Source of the DNA: Schistocerca nitens
Taxonomy: Eukaryota; Arthropoda; Insecta; Orthoptera; Acrididae
Reading direction: 5' to 3'
Length of the DNA stretch: 64,000 nucleotides
NCBI RefSeq assembly: GCF_023898315.1
Contig: NC_064614.1
Location: forward strand, 73,978,501 to 74,042,500
The first letter of the stretch is position 1; each line of letters starts with the position of its first letter. Shown here in pieces: positions 42,812 to 55,899 of this stretch. The notes beneath the pieces were generated by a model. That model saw nothing but the letters and a program-made list of their open reading frames with translations. It searched no databases and was not told the origin of the DNA. The position numbers and the translations under genes were made by a program.

Positions 42812-42941
42812 AGACCTCGAAAGGCCCAACGGTACAGGCCGATCGTTGTGTCATTTTCGACCTATAGGCACTGGATGGGGATATGATGAGGTATGTGTTC
42901 AGCACACCGTTCTTCCGGCTGTTGTCAGTATTTGTGACAGG
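42812..42941 (-). mobile_element. Fragment of the 5S-derived SINE
   Basis: Matches the body of the element at 11340-11662 (cctcgaaaggcccaacggta; ttccggctgttgtcag). The 5S-like head is missing. Confidence 0.7.
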
Positions 42942-42959
42942 AATATTTTGAAATGAAAC

Positions 42960-43380
42960 TTATTAAAATTTAAATTTGCTTTCTATATTAAAAGAATTTC
43001 TCTTTTCTAGAAGCACATTGCTAGCGACTGCCATTCGCCGTTTTATATCCTCTCTGCGTCGGCGTTCATCACTTATTTTGCTGCCCAAATAGCAAAACTT
43101 ACCTGCTTCTTGTATTGTCTCACTTACTAGTTTAATTCCGCCATGATCGTCTGCTTCATTTAGACTACAATACAATACCCTTATTCTTCAGTCGTTGAAG
43201 TTCACTTGTTTACTCTCGAAAAGACGCTATCCACTGCGTTTAACTGATCTTTCAACCCCTCTGTCTCTACCAGAATTAGAATGTCATGGACAAATCTTAA
43301 ATTTTTTACAGCCCCTCACTGAGCTGCACTTCCCTTCCCAACTATTCCGCCTAGCCATTATTTTAATTTACGAGAGACAG
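42960..43380 (-). pseudogene. LINE RT fragment
   Basis: On the minus strand: AGKFCYLGSKISDERRRRED, then KRRMAVASNVLLEKRNSF, the C-terminal RT segment shared with the LINE at 35921-38340. Preceding RT scraps extend to about 43380. Confidence 0.72.
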
Positions 43381-44879
43381 TGGTGACTCCGGTATCAACA
43401 CGTTTCTGCCTCCGGCTTTTAACTGCTGTGAAAACAGTTTTTTCTCAAAAGGAGTAGACCAGTTAACAGACCTACCACTGTGGCACGGGCAACACTCAAT
43501 GCCTGCAGGATCAGGGGAATTGTGAGTTACATGCGTTGAACATCGACAATGTGACCAAATGCGTCCACATACAGTGCAATGCCAGTCCTACTGTCACACG
43601 GAGTACCTGTACCCGTTTCGAAGACATTCTAGACGTGTCACACACGTAAGATCTCTATTGTCCATAGCGCCGACGCTTGCTTTAATTCGATCGCTCATGG
43701 ATGGAAGCAAAACATAAACATAATACAGAAGGATTAGGCAGGCCATTTATCAAGTTCTATTTGCAGAATTACATGTCATCGAAAAATTACGGCATCAAGT
43801 TTCTCTTACATAATCAAACTTTCTACATTATTTAACATTATGTTCTCTAAAACGTTCATATTCTACAAAGTTTTACATTTAGTGTCAAATCCAATACTAT
43901 GAAGTAACATAAACAGTGGAAACAGTAGCAGCTATAGCACAAAAAAAATCCTTTCACAAGAAGTAGATCAACGAAGGAAAATTAGAGGTAGGCAAATTAA
44001 GCAATGGGGCATTGGCAGCTATAGATGTCTTGGAAGGGTTGCGAGAAGGGATGGGGAAAGGAAATGAGTGAGTGAGAAACGAAAACAGAAACAAGCGTAA
44101 AATGTACGGCTTAGCAGAGTTACTGTTTCACAGAAGACAATGGGCACAAATTTAATTTTCTTTTTTTTTTGTGAGACGTTAACGAGGTCGATAAAACAAT
44201 GTGCGTCAGTTTTTTCTTAAGTGCAACAATCCACTGAACTGTCCGTAGGACGCAGGTATTGGCTCTGTGATACGAGGTACTAGGGGTGTATGAGCACGAA
44301 GGAGCCGAGGAAGTAGACATAGCGAAAGGCAGTCTCGTAAGTTTTCCGGCCACCACCATCTCAACTGGATTCATGGAGCCCTTACATAGCGAAAAAAGAC
44401 GGATATTGGACGAGTAACGCACATATACAATCCTGGTAACACTAACCTGTTCACTTCATATGCTGTACTGGATTACATTGCAATAACAGTAAGCGATTGG
44501 CCTGAAATAAGGCTCTAAGTACAGAGAATATTTACAATTTTATGCAGCTGCAAGTAGAATACCGCGTTGCATGACACAAAATTGGGTTTCCACCGTGTTT
44601 ACTAATCTGTTAGTTCGGATAGTTCAACAGGAAATTAAAGGGATGTTTAATAGTGTGTTAGAGCATTACAGTTTTGCATTGGTGCATGCAGCTCTTGCGG
44701 ATCAGTACGTAGAGGTAAACTTCTAAAGGCCCTCACGTCAGTAGTTGATGGTGATAATACCATCCTCGTTGTAAGCGGGAGATGGTTGTAATAAATATCA
44801 CCATTCTCCTCCTTCTGTGTTGTATGCTTAATACCTATTAACATTTCCGAACATCAGTCCCAAAAGTTTCGAGGCCGGA
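43381..44879. other. Long stretch without recognised features
   Basis: AT-rich, with no open frame I would defend and no repeat I can name. A 10-T run lies near 44160. Confidence 0.35.
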
Positions 44880-45250
44880 TTAATAAAAATATTCTCCTCT
44901 CACGGCAGTACAAGGTAGAGAATGTTCGTAGAACCATGTGAAATAGTCAGAGAAGTCCTTCTTTGGGATGTTTGTCAGCTTATTCGTGGCACTGACTTGA
45001 ATATCGGTTATGTTGTCAAAGCACTGCGCTTTCATTCTGCACTTTTGGTAAGCGTTTTTGGTAGGCTCATAGCGGTAACATCGTCTCGTCATCCGTGAAA
45101 ATTGTTTTTCTGTCGCGGCAGGTATCGACGTGTCGTTGTTTCTGTTTGGTAATTAAAATGTGAGGGACATTCTGGAGAATGTCTTGCACACTTGATTTAG
45201 AAATATTGCGCCAGTGCGATTTTCAACACAACAACACTGACACACTATGG
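44880..45250 (-). pseudogene. Probable mariner-type transposase relic, core deleted
   Basis: The minus strand has MTRRCYRYEPTKNAYQKCRM, resembling the segment after the first catalytic aspartate of mariner proteins (a broken TDDET lies just upstream). It runs directly into a C-terminus-like KLTNIPKKDFSDYFTWFYEH, then GEYFY. The second and third aspartates are missing. No terminal repeats were found. Confidence 0.45.
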
Positions 45251-46782
45251 TCGCATGCCGACAACTTGACACCACCTGCACACTGTTGACTTGCTGAATG
45301 CACACCTGATATATACAGCTGTAAACTGACACTGTAATTACTCAGCAAAGCTGTGAAGGTTTCTTATACTCCAGCAATGCAATGGATATAAGAAAGCCGT
45401 TGACTAATGTAGGTGTAAGAGGTAAATTTTCGTTTTGGTCTTACGATTACAAACGCGCGGCTTAGCGAACGCTGCTCCTAGATTAATTTTTTGCCCCCAC
45501 GCTGATATTATGGTGCATTCCTACGAACAATAGGCTCGCATTTCCAGATAAGATGCTCCCACTAATTAAGAAACGCATTGTTCTCCTCTTTGTCCTGACG
45601 GATGTAGATAAAATGGCGAGGGGATTCTTGCGCCTTTCTTCGTGCCCTCACAAGCGTTCGTAGACACTGCACGTGTCGAGGTACCAAGGGCTTGACATCC
45701 TTTTGTGATTCTGCGGAAATTAAACCCCGTCTTATTTCCACGGGACGATTGTTACCCTCCCCAACTGGCATCCAGGACAAATGCTCACATTGTTCTTCTC
45801 AATCTCAAAACATCACTGGCCAAGAGAATTTCTTCCGTGCTGTCTCGTATTTCTTAAGAATAGGAGATGAGGCAGCACTAAGAGAAGTCTCGTTGCAGCG
45901 CTGTCAAATAACAGCTGCTGCTGCGGCGGTTGGGTAGGCAAGTAACGCCGTTCACCGCCACTAATTTGTATCCATAAACCTTGGAGATCGTAGACAGTTT
46001 ATAGTGGTAACAGCGACACGAAAACTGCACAAACTGGCACATTATTAGTAATCGAAAGGCATATAAAGTAAATATAATAACGCTGTGAGGTACTTTTAAC
46101 TCGTTCCATTGCTAACCGAAACCAGTTCATTTCTTACCAATTTAGCCAAGATGCTGACGAAAAAACCATACTCAGGGGTGTATTTGTAACAATTTCTATA
46201 ATCCTTAAAAACAAAGCACACAAGGGGATATGAAATAAATTTTTCAAATAGTGACTCCTAAAACGAATTATAAAATTAAAAGACAGAGAAGAAAGAAGTT
46301 TCGTGGAAGAACGGAAGACTATATGAGAATAGCGTCAGTTAATGGTTAAAAGCAAAATCGTTTGATGCGGAAGAGCGTCTGATATTGTCGACCACTAATA
46401 GTTAAATACTATAAACATCGAGACACAAGAAGATTGTAGGTATCACTGAAGAAAACATAAATTGAAGATCGATGAAGAACGCAGGGGAAGGAATATTCAA
46501 CACACACATACTACTAGTACAAAGTTTCCTTCGTCATAACCACGCTTCTGAGTACTTGCTGCTAAAGTTAATATTTCAGGAAAATAGTGCACAATGTTTG
46601 TACACGTGCTGTTAGTGTATTCGATTTCGAAAGTTTTAGTCTCATCTCCAACTGAATTCATTAACAGATTTTCGTATACGTAATACGTAAGCAAACAGTA
46701 AATATCTGCACTTAAAACAGTAAAATTTAAGCAATATTTAAGCATGTGGTTTGAGGTATTGAGGCTGAATATTAGAATAAAA
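45251..46782. other. Long stretch without recognised features
   Basis: No gene or named repeat is supported. Open frames near 45562-45937 show no recognisable domain. Confidence 0.35.
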
Positions 46783-48085
46783 ACATACTATGTTTAATAC
46801 TTCTTCATCAGTTATTCTATCTATCCATCCAGTCTTCAGTATTCTTCTGTTACACCACATTTCTAAAGCTTCTATTTTCTTCTTTTCTGAACTCTTTATT
46901 GTTCACATTTCACTTCTAAACAAGGCTACAGTCCATAGAAACACTTTCATTAACAAATTGCTGATACGGAACTTTGTATTCGATGCTAAAAAATTACTTT
47001 TTTGCAGGAATGCTTTTCTTGTCTTCCTTGCTCTGCATTTCATATCCTCTCTACTTCGACCATGATAGGTTTAGATTCCTTCAAAAAGAGGCAAACTCAT
47101 CTGTCTTTACTGTCTCTAATCTAGTTCTGTCAACATCACATGATGCTGTTATCGTTATTGTACTTTGCTTGATATTCATTCTACAAAACTTTTTCAAGAC
47201 ATTATCCCCTCCATCGAACCGATCTTCCGAGTCCTTCGCTTTGTCTAACATAAATACAATATAATTAGTTACTTTCTCCATAGATTATTAAACGTTTACA
47301 GTTTATCAGACATTTACACATGATTAGAGTTAGCATTAATGAACTCATTATTTTACTGACAAACGTCAGAGATTTTATTTCTCCTTCCTCAAATTTAATC
47401 AACCTTCCAAATTTGTCAAATTAAATAACATCCGAGAGACGCTAGAACTTTGCCTTACTACCTTCACAAATACTGCTTCACATTCATATCTTCCGAATCT
47501 CACCATACCCGAATCTTATGTTTTCCGTGCCATTCATAGAAAACTCTGTATTTTAACCCTGCTACTTTCAGAATATCCAGTCAACATTCAGAAAAGGTTT
47601 CTCTATAGCTATAAAAGCTATAATGTACTCTCGCCTTTCTTCAGTATGTCCTCCAAGACAAGAGCAAGTATTGCCGAAATTGTTTCTACATTTCTCCGAA
47701 ACACAAAATGATCTTCCCGATGTCGGTTTCTGCCATCTATTTTCAATTCATCTGTAAATAATTAGAATGACTGTTTTGCAATCATGACTTCTTCAGCTGG
47801 TAGTTCTAACGTATTCACAGTCGTCAACATCTTTTTTTGGAGTATTTCGTGTCTTACATATCTCTTACGTACCAGGAGAAGCAGTTTTGTAGTGCCTACC
47901 ACTCCTAAGGATCTGTATGATTCTGAGGAAGTGTCGTCTACTCCAGGGGTCTTGCTCCGACTTAGGTTTCGGGAGCTCTGTTACATTCTTTTCGCAGTAT
48001 TGTATCTGCTACTCTTTCTTCATTTACTCTTTGTTCTGTTTCAAACAAAAATGTTTTCAAATTCGTTTCCCTTGTATAGCCCATC
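46783..48085 (-). pseudogene. Decayed LINE (EN-RT type)
   Basis: The antisense wording matches the LINE at 35921-38340 through most of RT (cagtattcttctgttacacc; catatcctctctacttcgac), up to the pre-RT region near 48080 (ttgtatagcccatc). Frames are thoroughly broken. A Tc1-like element adjoins its right end. Confidence 0.7.
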
Positions 48086-48087
48086 TA

Positions 48088-48900
48088 CACTATTTGATCA
48101 AAACTATCCGGACACACTGGCTGAAAATGACTTACAAGTTCGTGGCACCTTCCATAGGTAATGCTGGAATTCAGTATGGTGTTGGCCCACCCTTAGCCTT
48201 GATGACAACTTCCACTCTCGTAGGCATACAGGTTTCTTGGGGAATGGCAGCCCATTCTTCACGGAGTGCAGCACTGAGGAGAGGTATCGATGTCGGTCGG
48301 TGAGGTCTGGCACGAAGTCGACGTTCTAAAACATCCCACAGGTGTTCTATGGGATTCAGGTCAAGACTCTGTGCAGACCAGTCCAGCTCGAGCTTGTTGA
48401 AAGATGCAATCGCCATCCCTGATTAGCTCTTCAATAGTGGGAAGCAAGAAAGTGCTTAAAACATCAACGTGGACTTGTGCTTTAATAGTGCCACGCAAAA
48501 CAACAAGAGGTGCAAGCCGCCTCCGTGAAAAACACGAACACACTATAACACCACTGCCTCCGAATTTTGCTGTTGGCACTACACATGCTGGCAGATAACG
48601 TTCACCGGGCATTCGACATACCCACACCCTGCCATCGGATCGCCACGTTGTGTACCGTGATTTGTCACTCCACACGACGTTTTTCCACTGTTCAATCGTC
48701 CAGTGCATACGCTCCTTACACCAAGCAAGGCGTCGTTTGGCATTTACCGGCGTGATGTGTGGCTTATGAGCAGCCACTCGACCATGAAATCCTAGTTTTA
48801 TCACCTCCCGCCTAACTGTCATAGAGCTTGCAGTGGATCCTGAAGCAGTTTGGAATTCCTGCCTGGAACGAGAGAATACATACAGTGTTAGGCTGCACTT
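48088..48900 (-). pseudogene. Tc1-like element, 5'-truncated, lacking the second catalytic aspartate
   Basis: The left end (3' end of the gene) starts CACTATTTGATCAAAACTAT after TA at 48086-48087. On the minus strand the protein has VRREVIKLGFHGRVAAHKP, VVWSDKSRYT (first D; the usual DES is DKS) and RGTIKAQVHVDVL. At FQQ, where DNARPH should follow, a deletion and frameshift intervene. The next frame resumes with AQSLDLNPIEHLWDVLERRL (E present). The DNA-binding domain and right terminal repeat are gone. Confidence 0.85.
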
Positions 48901-49330
48901 ATTGTAATTGCTTAAGCAGTTGTCCACATCAAGATATATAACTTCTGCTTAACGAGTTTCGTTACGTACACCATAACTCTTTATCTCATTGTCAGTGGTA
49001 TATGTAGTCCGTATGTCATTCGTATATATACTTATCAAGCCAATGTACAGTGCCTAAGATGGGTATTTCTGACAAGTTATCAAATCACTTCTCGTAGAGG
49101 AAAGTATGTGTGATCATAAGGCTATAATAGCAACTCTTATTACGGGTTCTACAAGGAATATTAAGAAAGGTAGAAAATATGTTTTCTTAGTAAGAGTGGT
49201 AGAATACAAATTGCACAGTAAATTACTAGTTAGCATCAAACATTCAGTGCTGAGGACGAAAATGAGAAGCACAAATGGAATAAATACAAATGCATGCGTT
49301 CAGAATGGTGGATCACAGCAATCAGGTTTT

Positions 49331-49524
49331 GGTTCAAATGGCTCTGAGCACTATGGGACTTAGCTTCTGAGGCCACAGTCCCCTAGAACTTAGAACTACT
49401 TAAACCTAACTAACCTAAAGACATCACACAAACCCATCCCCGAGGCAGGATTCGAACCTGCGACCGTAGCGGTCGCGCCATTCCAGACTGTAGCGCCTAG
49501 AACCGCTCGGCCACCCCGGCCGGC
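49331..49524 (-). mobile_element. tRNA-derived SINE (Leu-like head), full length
   Basis: On the minus strand it starts gccggccggggtggccgagc and has ggttcgaatcc, with the complete body. The short flanks tcaggtttt / tgaggtttt suggest the duplication. Confidence 0.93.
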
Positions 49525-49689
49525 TTTGAGGTTTTATTATGCAAATATAGATTTCGGCTATTGCCTAGCCATTATCAATGCACTATTTCGTAGTATCAAC
49601 GCATGCCCTAGTACGTCAATCCCCTGTTGTTGGGTCTTCTGTCACAGTTCGTTCAAGACTCTTTAACTGTGGAAGTCATAAAACAGTCG

Positions 49690-52340
49690 GTGAGTGCATC
49701 CGCATTTCTAATGGAAGGTAACCTGATGGTTCAAAAGTATCGTTCAGTATTCTTTTGACAAATATGTTCCGAGCAAGGTCTTAATGGATGGAAAAAACCC
49801 ACCGTGGTTTAATAGCCACGTAAACAAACAGCGCTTTATCACAGAGTCAAGAAAAGTCAAACCACTGCGGACAAACAGAAGCTAAATGAAGCGACATATG
49901 AGAGCAAAGAGAACAATGAGAGAAGCGTTCAGTAACTCTGAAAGTAAAATTTTATCAACCCAGGTGAATGAAATCGTAAGAGAACGTTGTTTTACATATA
50001 CTCAGTAAGCCCGTTATTCATTCTCTCAAGACCATACGGGCACCAATGCTTAAGAAAGCAGAGAGAATGGCGAAATACTGAATTCGATCTTCCGAAATTA
50101 TTTCATCACAGAGGATCGTAACAGGATGTTTCCTTTCAGTCATCATACCGACGTACGTAGTGGTAAACACTAAGATAACGGATCGTGCAATAGGAAAGCA
50201 ACTACAGTCTCTTACAATGGAATCTCCCCATCGCACCCCCCTCAGATTTAGTTATAAGGTGGCACAGTTGATAGGCCTTGAAAAACTGAACACAGATGAA
50301 TCGAGAAAACAGGAAGAAGTTGTGTGGAACTATGAAAAAAATAAGCAAAATATACAAACTGAGTAGTCCATGTGCAAGATATAAAACATCAAGGAGACGT
50401 GTGAGCTCAGGAGCGCCGTGGTCCCGTGGTTAGCGTCAGGAGCTGCGGAGTGAGAGGTCCTTGGTTCAAGCCTTCCCTCGAGCAAAAAGTTTAATTTTTT
50501 TATTTTCAGACAATTATCAAAGTTCAGGCACTCACACATAATCAACTTCGGTCTCCAAAATTCCAGGACATGTTCAGATTTGCTTGGACATATGCATGAT
50601 TTGACGGTCTACACAAGGAAAAATTAGAAAACGTTAGAAACCGTTAAAAACATATGCTTTGAAAGAGCACAGGGAAAACTATGCGACTGTGAAACTGTTT
50701 CATTCATTTGTTGCAGTTTATGTGACGCACTCTTATGTTTTCATCCCTTTTTTGGGAGTGATTATCACATCCGCAACAAAACCTAAATCGGGCAAGGTAA
50801 AACCCATTCGCCAAGTGTACAAGTTAGGTGGGTCGACAACATATTCCTGTCATGTGACGCACATGCCGTTACCATTGTCGTATAGAATATATCAGACGTG
50901 TTTTCCTGTGGAGGAATCGGTTGACCTGTGACCTTGCGATCAAATGTTTTCGATTCCCATTGGAGAGGCACGTCTTTCGTCTACTAATCGCACGGTTTTG
51001 CGGTGCGGTCGCAAAACACAGACACTAAACTTATTACAGTGAACAGAAACGTCAATGAGCGAACGGACAGATCATAACTTTGCGAAAATAAATTTTCCAG
51101 TCGATGGAAGACTTGAACCAAGGACCTCACGTTACGCAGCTGCTCACGCTAACCACGGGACCACGGAGCTCCTGAGCTCACAATTTGCTGTTATGTTGCC
51201 TATCTTGCGCATGGACAACTCAGTTTGTATATTTTGCTTATTTTTTTCGTAGTTCCACACAATCTCTTCCTGTTTTCTCGATTGATCTGTGTTCAGTTTT
51301 TCAAGGCCTATCCACTGTGCCAACTTATAACTAAATCTGAGGGGGGTGCGATGGGGAGGTTCCCTTGTTAGTAGTGGAAAATTATCCGTACAACATGAGA
51401 CACCTAGAAGATTGTGAAGGTTGACGCTGTGTTCCTTCTTCTTTAGAAAGACATTTGACACCATCCTGAGTGCCGTTTAGTGAAAATGAAAAATAAACAG
51501 TTTACCAAATATCGGACAAGATTTGCGACTGGATTCACGACTTTCTTTCAAATGGGACTCAACACGACGCTCCGGAGTAACCCAAGGAAGTGTGACGGGA
51601 CCGTTACTGTTTACAATGTATGTAAATGATTTAGTAGAAACTGTCTGAAACTCTTTACGACTATTTGCAGATGATATGGTCGTCTATAAATGAGTAGCAG
51701 TGCCAGAAGTAACATCGATTTGCAGAATGACCTGCGGAAGTTTGATGAATGGTGTAGGCTCTAGCAGGTGTCCCTGAACGTAAATAACTTTAACATTTTG
51801 AGCATACTTAGGAAAATAGAGCTACTAATGTACAATTACACTATTAATGACAATTTGCTAGAAACGGCATCTACCATGAAATTTCTAGGAGTTACTATCC
51901 AGAATGGCCTTAAGTGGAATGACAAAATTAAATAAATAGTAGGAAAAGCGGATGCCAGATTGAGGTTCATAGAAAGAATCCTAAGTAAATGTAACTCATC
52001 CACTTAGGAAGTCACTTACGATACGCTTGTTCGAGCGATTCTTGAGTATTGTTCATCAGTCTAGGATCCTTACTGGGTAAGATTAAAAGAAGAGGTAGAG
52101 AGGATTCAACGGAGACCGACACGTTTCGTCACGGGATCGTTTAGTCGGTGCGAGAGCGTCACACAGATGCTATATAAAGTGCAGAGGATAAAAGTGAGGC
52201 ACAACAGTGTGTGTACCGTGTTCGTAAGTCAGAGAGAGTGACTGGCAGATTCATCAATTTGAGCTACAGTCTCCACTTACCACACAAGGCACTGCACAAC
52301 AACCTAATATATACTACTCTTTCAGTTTATGACTTACGAG
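49690..52340 (+). pseudogene. CR1/Jockey-like LINE split by a fold-back element
   Basis: Left of the insertion the plus strand has VPSKVLMDGKNPPWFNSHVN, the linker after the endonuclease. Right of it, RT reads TQGSVTGPLLFTMYVNDLVE, SLRLFADDMVVYK, KFLGVTIQNGLKWNDKI and RAILEYCSSVWDPYW-like. This wording is of the Jockey/CR1 group, unlike the other LINEs here. Stops and frameshifts are frequent. The fold-back element occupies 50215-51367. Confidence 0.78.
50215..51367 (-). mobile_element. Fold-back element with tRNA-like inverted arms, copy 2
   Basis: It is 1,153 bp, with the 3-bp duplication tta at 50212-50214 and 51368-51370. The ends are CAATGGAATCTCCCC and the inverse of CAAGGGAACCTCCCC. 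Its interior is the reverse complement of copy 1 (compare the cgcacggttttgcggtgcgg stretch at 50990 with 25440). tRNA-like blocks lie at about 50415-50485 and 51105-51170 (ggttcaagccttcc; cttgaaccaagg antisense). Confidence 0.93.
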
Positions 52341-53481
52341 GTAATATCTGTGGTATGGTAACAAACGCGAAAAGATACTGAATGAGGCAACTAAGTATTT
52401 TCTCAACCAAACAAATATTTCTCATTTATAAATTATTCCAAGTAATTTCCATATCTTTTTCAGCTTAAAATCTCTGAGGCTTTCGCCGTCCTCGTGAATT
52501 TCATTATAAACTCAATTCCCAGGCGTATCAAGGCCGTTATTACGGACAGAAGTGGTTGTTCTGGGTACTGATGTCTCAGGATCTATGCACCCAAATTGCG
52601 TGGAAATGTAATCACATGTCAGTTCTAGTCTAATATATTTGTCCAATGAATACCCGTTTATCATTTGCATTTCTTCTTGGTGTAGCAATTTTAATGGCAA
52701 GTAGTGTAGCTAATAGTGCTCAGTGAAATGCTATTTTAAAATAACAGGCTGGTGGGAAGTAGCTATATAATTCTTTAAATTTGCCGAAATAGTGTCTCCG
52801 ACCGAGAAGAAGTCAAAGGTTTATTTCATTGCACCCTCCATTTTTCTTATTTCTTGAAGTCTTTCGGTATACACTGTTCTGCCTGCGTGCACAATTCTCT
52901 AGAACTGATAAATACGCTTCTTGAAATCTGATACAGCTTTAACTATGCTTCGTCAGTGTCTGTCCACTCTCGTCATACCAATCTGTATTTTTATTTCTTT
53001 CTGCCATCTACCATTGATTTTAGAACCCGATTCATTTCTTTTGATACCCATTACTTTGATTGAGAGCTGTAAGTATTTTCTTGTACCGCCGTCTTTCACG
53101 TCATACAGTTCTTCTGCTGACAAGCAGCTCGTTTTTTAATATGTGACTCTTTATCGAACTACTTACTGCAATTCGCTCGTAGCTAAATACGTGCTGGTCC
53201 TTCTTACAGAGTTGCCACCACCAGTTCATTATCCTCTAAGCATTTATGTAGCTTGTGTTTTTATTCTATATCCCGAAAATCTTGCTACGCTGTTGCGTGG
53301 TAGTCACAGCCACTAACGTATCTGCTCGATTATTATTCAGGTACACCGATTTTGTATACTCCAATGTTGATATCTAAGCGCCATATGCTGGGCCATAAGG
53401 TCATCGATGAATCGTTGCACTGGAGATTTAATCGCGCAGATTGGACGTTTTACCGACAGCGAAAAATAACACCGACGTAAC

Positions 53482-53484
<3 letters not shown>
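52341..53484. other. Stretch without recognised features
   Basis: AT-rich DNA following the CR1/Jockey-like LINE. No gene or named repeat is supported. Confidence 0.35.

Positions 53485-53512
<28 letters not shown>
53485..53512. repeat. (GA)n microsatellite
   Basis: Fourteen GA dinucleotides in a row. The 53513-53890 sequence to the right has no recognised feature. Confidence 0.97.
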
Positions 53513-53515
<3 letters not shown>

Positions 53516-53899
53516 ATAGGTACCACTGTATATGGCCAAGCGGAGAGAAACACCACAGGCATTTCCCGTCCACTTCCTTGTAAAAAGAATTACCATTGCA
53601 TAAGAATCATTAATAAAATAACGTTCTAAACGAAGGGTCAAAAAATAATTTATCTGACACTTTGAAAGCTTTCTCTGGGATGGTATAATTTAATGAATGT
53701 ACCTTGAAAAACAAAATGCAAATTCAGACATATGATTTTACATTGTCTGTCCATCTATTCACCAGATACAGGTGAAAATACATCGAATGTGAAGCTGTTG
53801 CATTCGTACCTGTTGTGAAATGTAAACGTCATCACTCGCTTAAATTTTACGCATACTGTAATCGAATGTAGCACATTACACAGCAGTAAAAGGCACACA

Positions 53900-54871
53900 C
53901 ACTATAAGATAAAAAGTATGCCGACATACCAAAAAACGTTCGCTATTCATATTAGGTGCATTGTGGTGCCACCTACTGCCAGTTACTCCATATCAGCGAC
54001 CTCAGTAAACACTAGACATCGTGAGAGATCAGAATGGGGCGGCCCGCGGAACTCACAAATGGCTCTGAGCACTACGGGACTTAAGATCTGTGATCATCAG
54101 TCCCCTAGAACTTAGAACTACTTAAACCTAACTAACCTAAGGACATCACACACATCCATGCCCGAGGCAGCATTCGAACCTGCGACCGTAGCGGTCACGC
54201 GTTTCCAGACTGAAGCGCCTAGAACCGCACGGCCACGACCGGACGGCGAACTCACAGACTGCGAACATGGTCAGGTGATTGGGCGTCACTTGTGTCATAC
54301 GTCTGTACGCGAGATTTCCACACTCCTAAACATCCCTAGGTCCACTGTTTCCGATGTAATAGTGAAGTGGAAACTTGAAGGGAGACGTACAGCACAAAAG
54401 CGTACAGGCCGATCTCGTCTGTCGACTGACATAGACCGCCGACAGTTGAAGAGGCTAGTGATGTGTAATACGCAGATATCTTTCAACACCAACGAGCACC
54501 TTCTCATAAGGCACGGCGTGTGGGGGAGTGGCTACATGACCATAACATCCCTGTAATGGACTGGCCTGCACAGAGACCTGAACTGAATTCTACAGAACAC
54601 CTTTGGGATGTTTTGGAACGCCGTATTCGTGCCTGGCCTCAACGACCGATATCGAAACCTCTTCTCAATGCAGCACTCCGCATAGAATGTGCTGCCATTC
54701 CCTAAGAACTCTTCCAGCATCTGACTGAACATATGCCTGCGAGAGTGGAAGCTGTCATCTACGCTAAGGGTGGACCAAAACCACAACGAATTTCAGCGTT
54801 AGTGATGGAGGTCGCCACGAACTTGTAAGTCATTTTCAGCCAGGTGTCAGTTTACTTTTTATCACATAGAG
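53900..54871 (+). mobile_element. Internally deleted Tc1-like element with a nested SINE
   Basis: The ends CACTATAAGATAAAAAGTA and the inverse of CTCTATGTGATAAAAAGTA pair imperfectly. TA follows the right end. The plus strand keeps the helix-turn-helix (ELTDCEHGQVIGRHLCHTSV, REISTLLNIPRSTVS) and the C-terminus (WPAQRPELNSTEHLWDVLER, KGGPKPQ). It lacks the catalytic core between them: the first two aspartates are gone and the PIE motif reads STE. A SINE sits at 54058-54247. Confidence 0.87.
54058..54247 (-). mobile_element. tRNA-derived SINE nested in a Tc1-like element
   Basis: Leu-like head at the right end (minus strand) and the complete body. The 9-bp core gaactcaca is duplicated at 54049-54057 and 54248-54256. 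It therefore landed after the Tc1-like element. Confidence 0.93.
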
Positions 54872-54873
54872 TA

Positions 54874-55288
54874 TTGTTGGAGTGCAGCATTAGTAGAAAT
54901 TGGCATGATCATTCATTAGATTGCGAAACGAGGCACAAAGGTTATGGTTTCGATATTTAGGAAGCGAAGTAAATGGCGACGGTAGATATAGAAAGAAAAG
55001 AAAAAAAAACATTCTGTAAATAAAGAAAATGTTAGGAACATAGGAAAGCTTAAGGAAGTCTTTTCTGAAAAGCCTAGTTTTTCTTCTTCTCCTGCCTTTC
55101 ATATAATATGCCTACGACCTGTTCTGGCCTCAGTTCCATATTTTCACTCCTTTAGGTTTCCATTGTAAGACCACCTTGTGGAAACGTTGTTTCTTTCGTT
55201 CATTGTAAATGTTCCTTCTCGTTTTGTTTATGATTTTCCTTTTTAAAATAGACTGCAAAGAGGCTCACTTCATGTCTAATGTTTTCAT
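54874..55288. other. Stretch without recognised features
   Basis: No gene or named repeat recognised. Confidence 0.4.
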
Positions 55289-55300
55289 TAGAAATGCTGT

Positions 55301-55540
55301 CCGCCCCTGGTAACTGAGTGGTCAGCGTGACGGATCGTCATGCCTAACGGCCCAGGTTCGTTTCCCGGATTGGTCGGAGATTTTCTCCGCTCAGGAACAG
55401 GTTGTTGTGTTGTACTTATCATCATCATTTCACCCCCATCGACACGCAAGTCGCCGAGGAGGAGTCAACTCGGAAGACGTGCACCAGGCGAACGTTCTAC
55501 CCGACGGGAGGCCCTAGCCACACGGCATTTCCATTTCCAC
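55301..55540 (+). mobile_element. Third type of tRNA-derived SINE
   Basis: The head has tggtaactgagtggtcagcg (A-box region) and aggttcgtttcccgg (B-box region). The body includes tcaccccca, cgacacgcaagtcgccg and ggaggccctagccacacggc. A 12-bp duplication with one mismatch (tagaaatgctgt / taggaatgctgt) flanks it at 55289-55300 and 55541-55552. Confidence 0.9.
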
Positions 55541-55899
55541 TAGGAATGCTGTACTACTTGACAAAGAGCGACAAGGGATCGTAACCGATAATTCAGAATT
55601 AATAGCCTGGCATTTTAACACAACGCCACTGATCTTTAAGAATGAGCTTTAAGAATGTTTCCTAAAGACAATGAAGCGCAACACGTATGATTAGTACTAA
55701 ATACGTTTTATTTTGCCTGATATGGGGATCTCGTACAGAAAAGGGGTCACAATTTAGTTTTTGAGAACATGAAACGGGCAATGGCTACTGAAAAATATTT
55801 CACATGTCATTGCTACATTAGCCTACACTCGAAAGTCTTGTTAATTAAGTTGCCTGTATCGCTTGGTTAAATAACTCACGTAAAGAGGTATGTTATCAC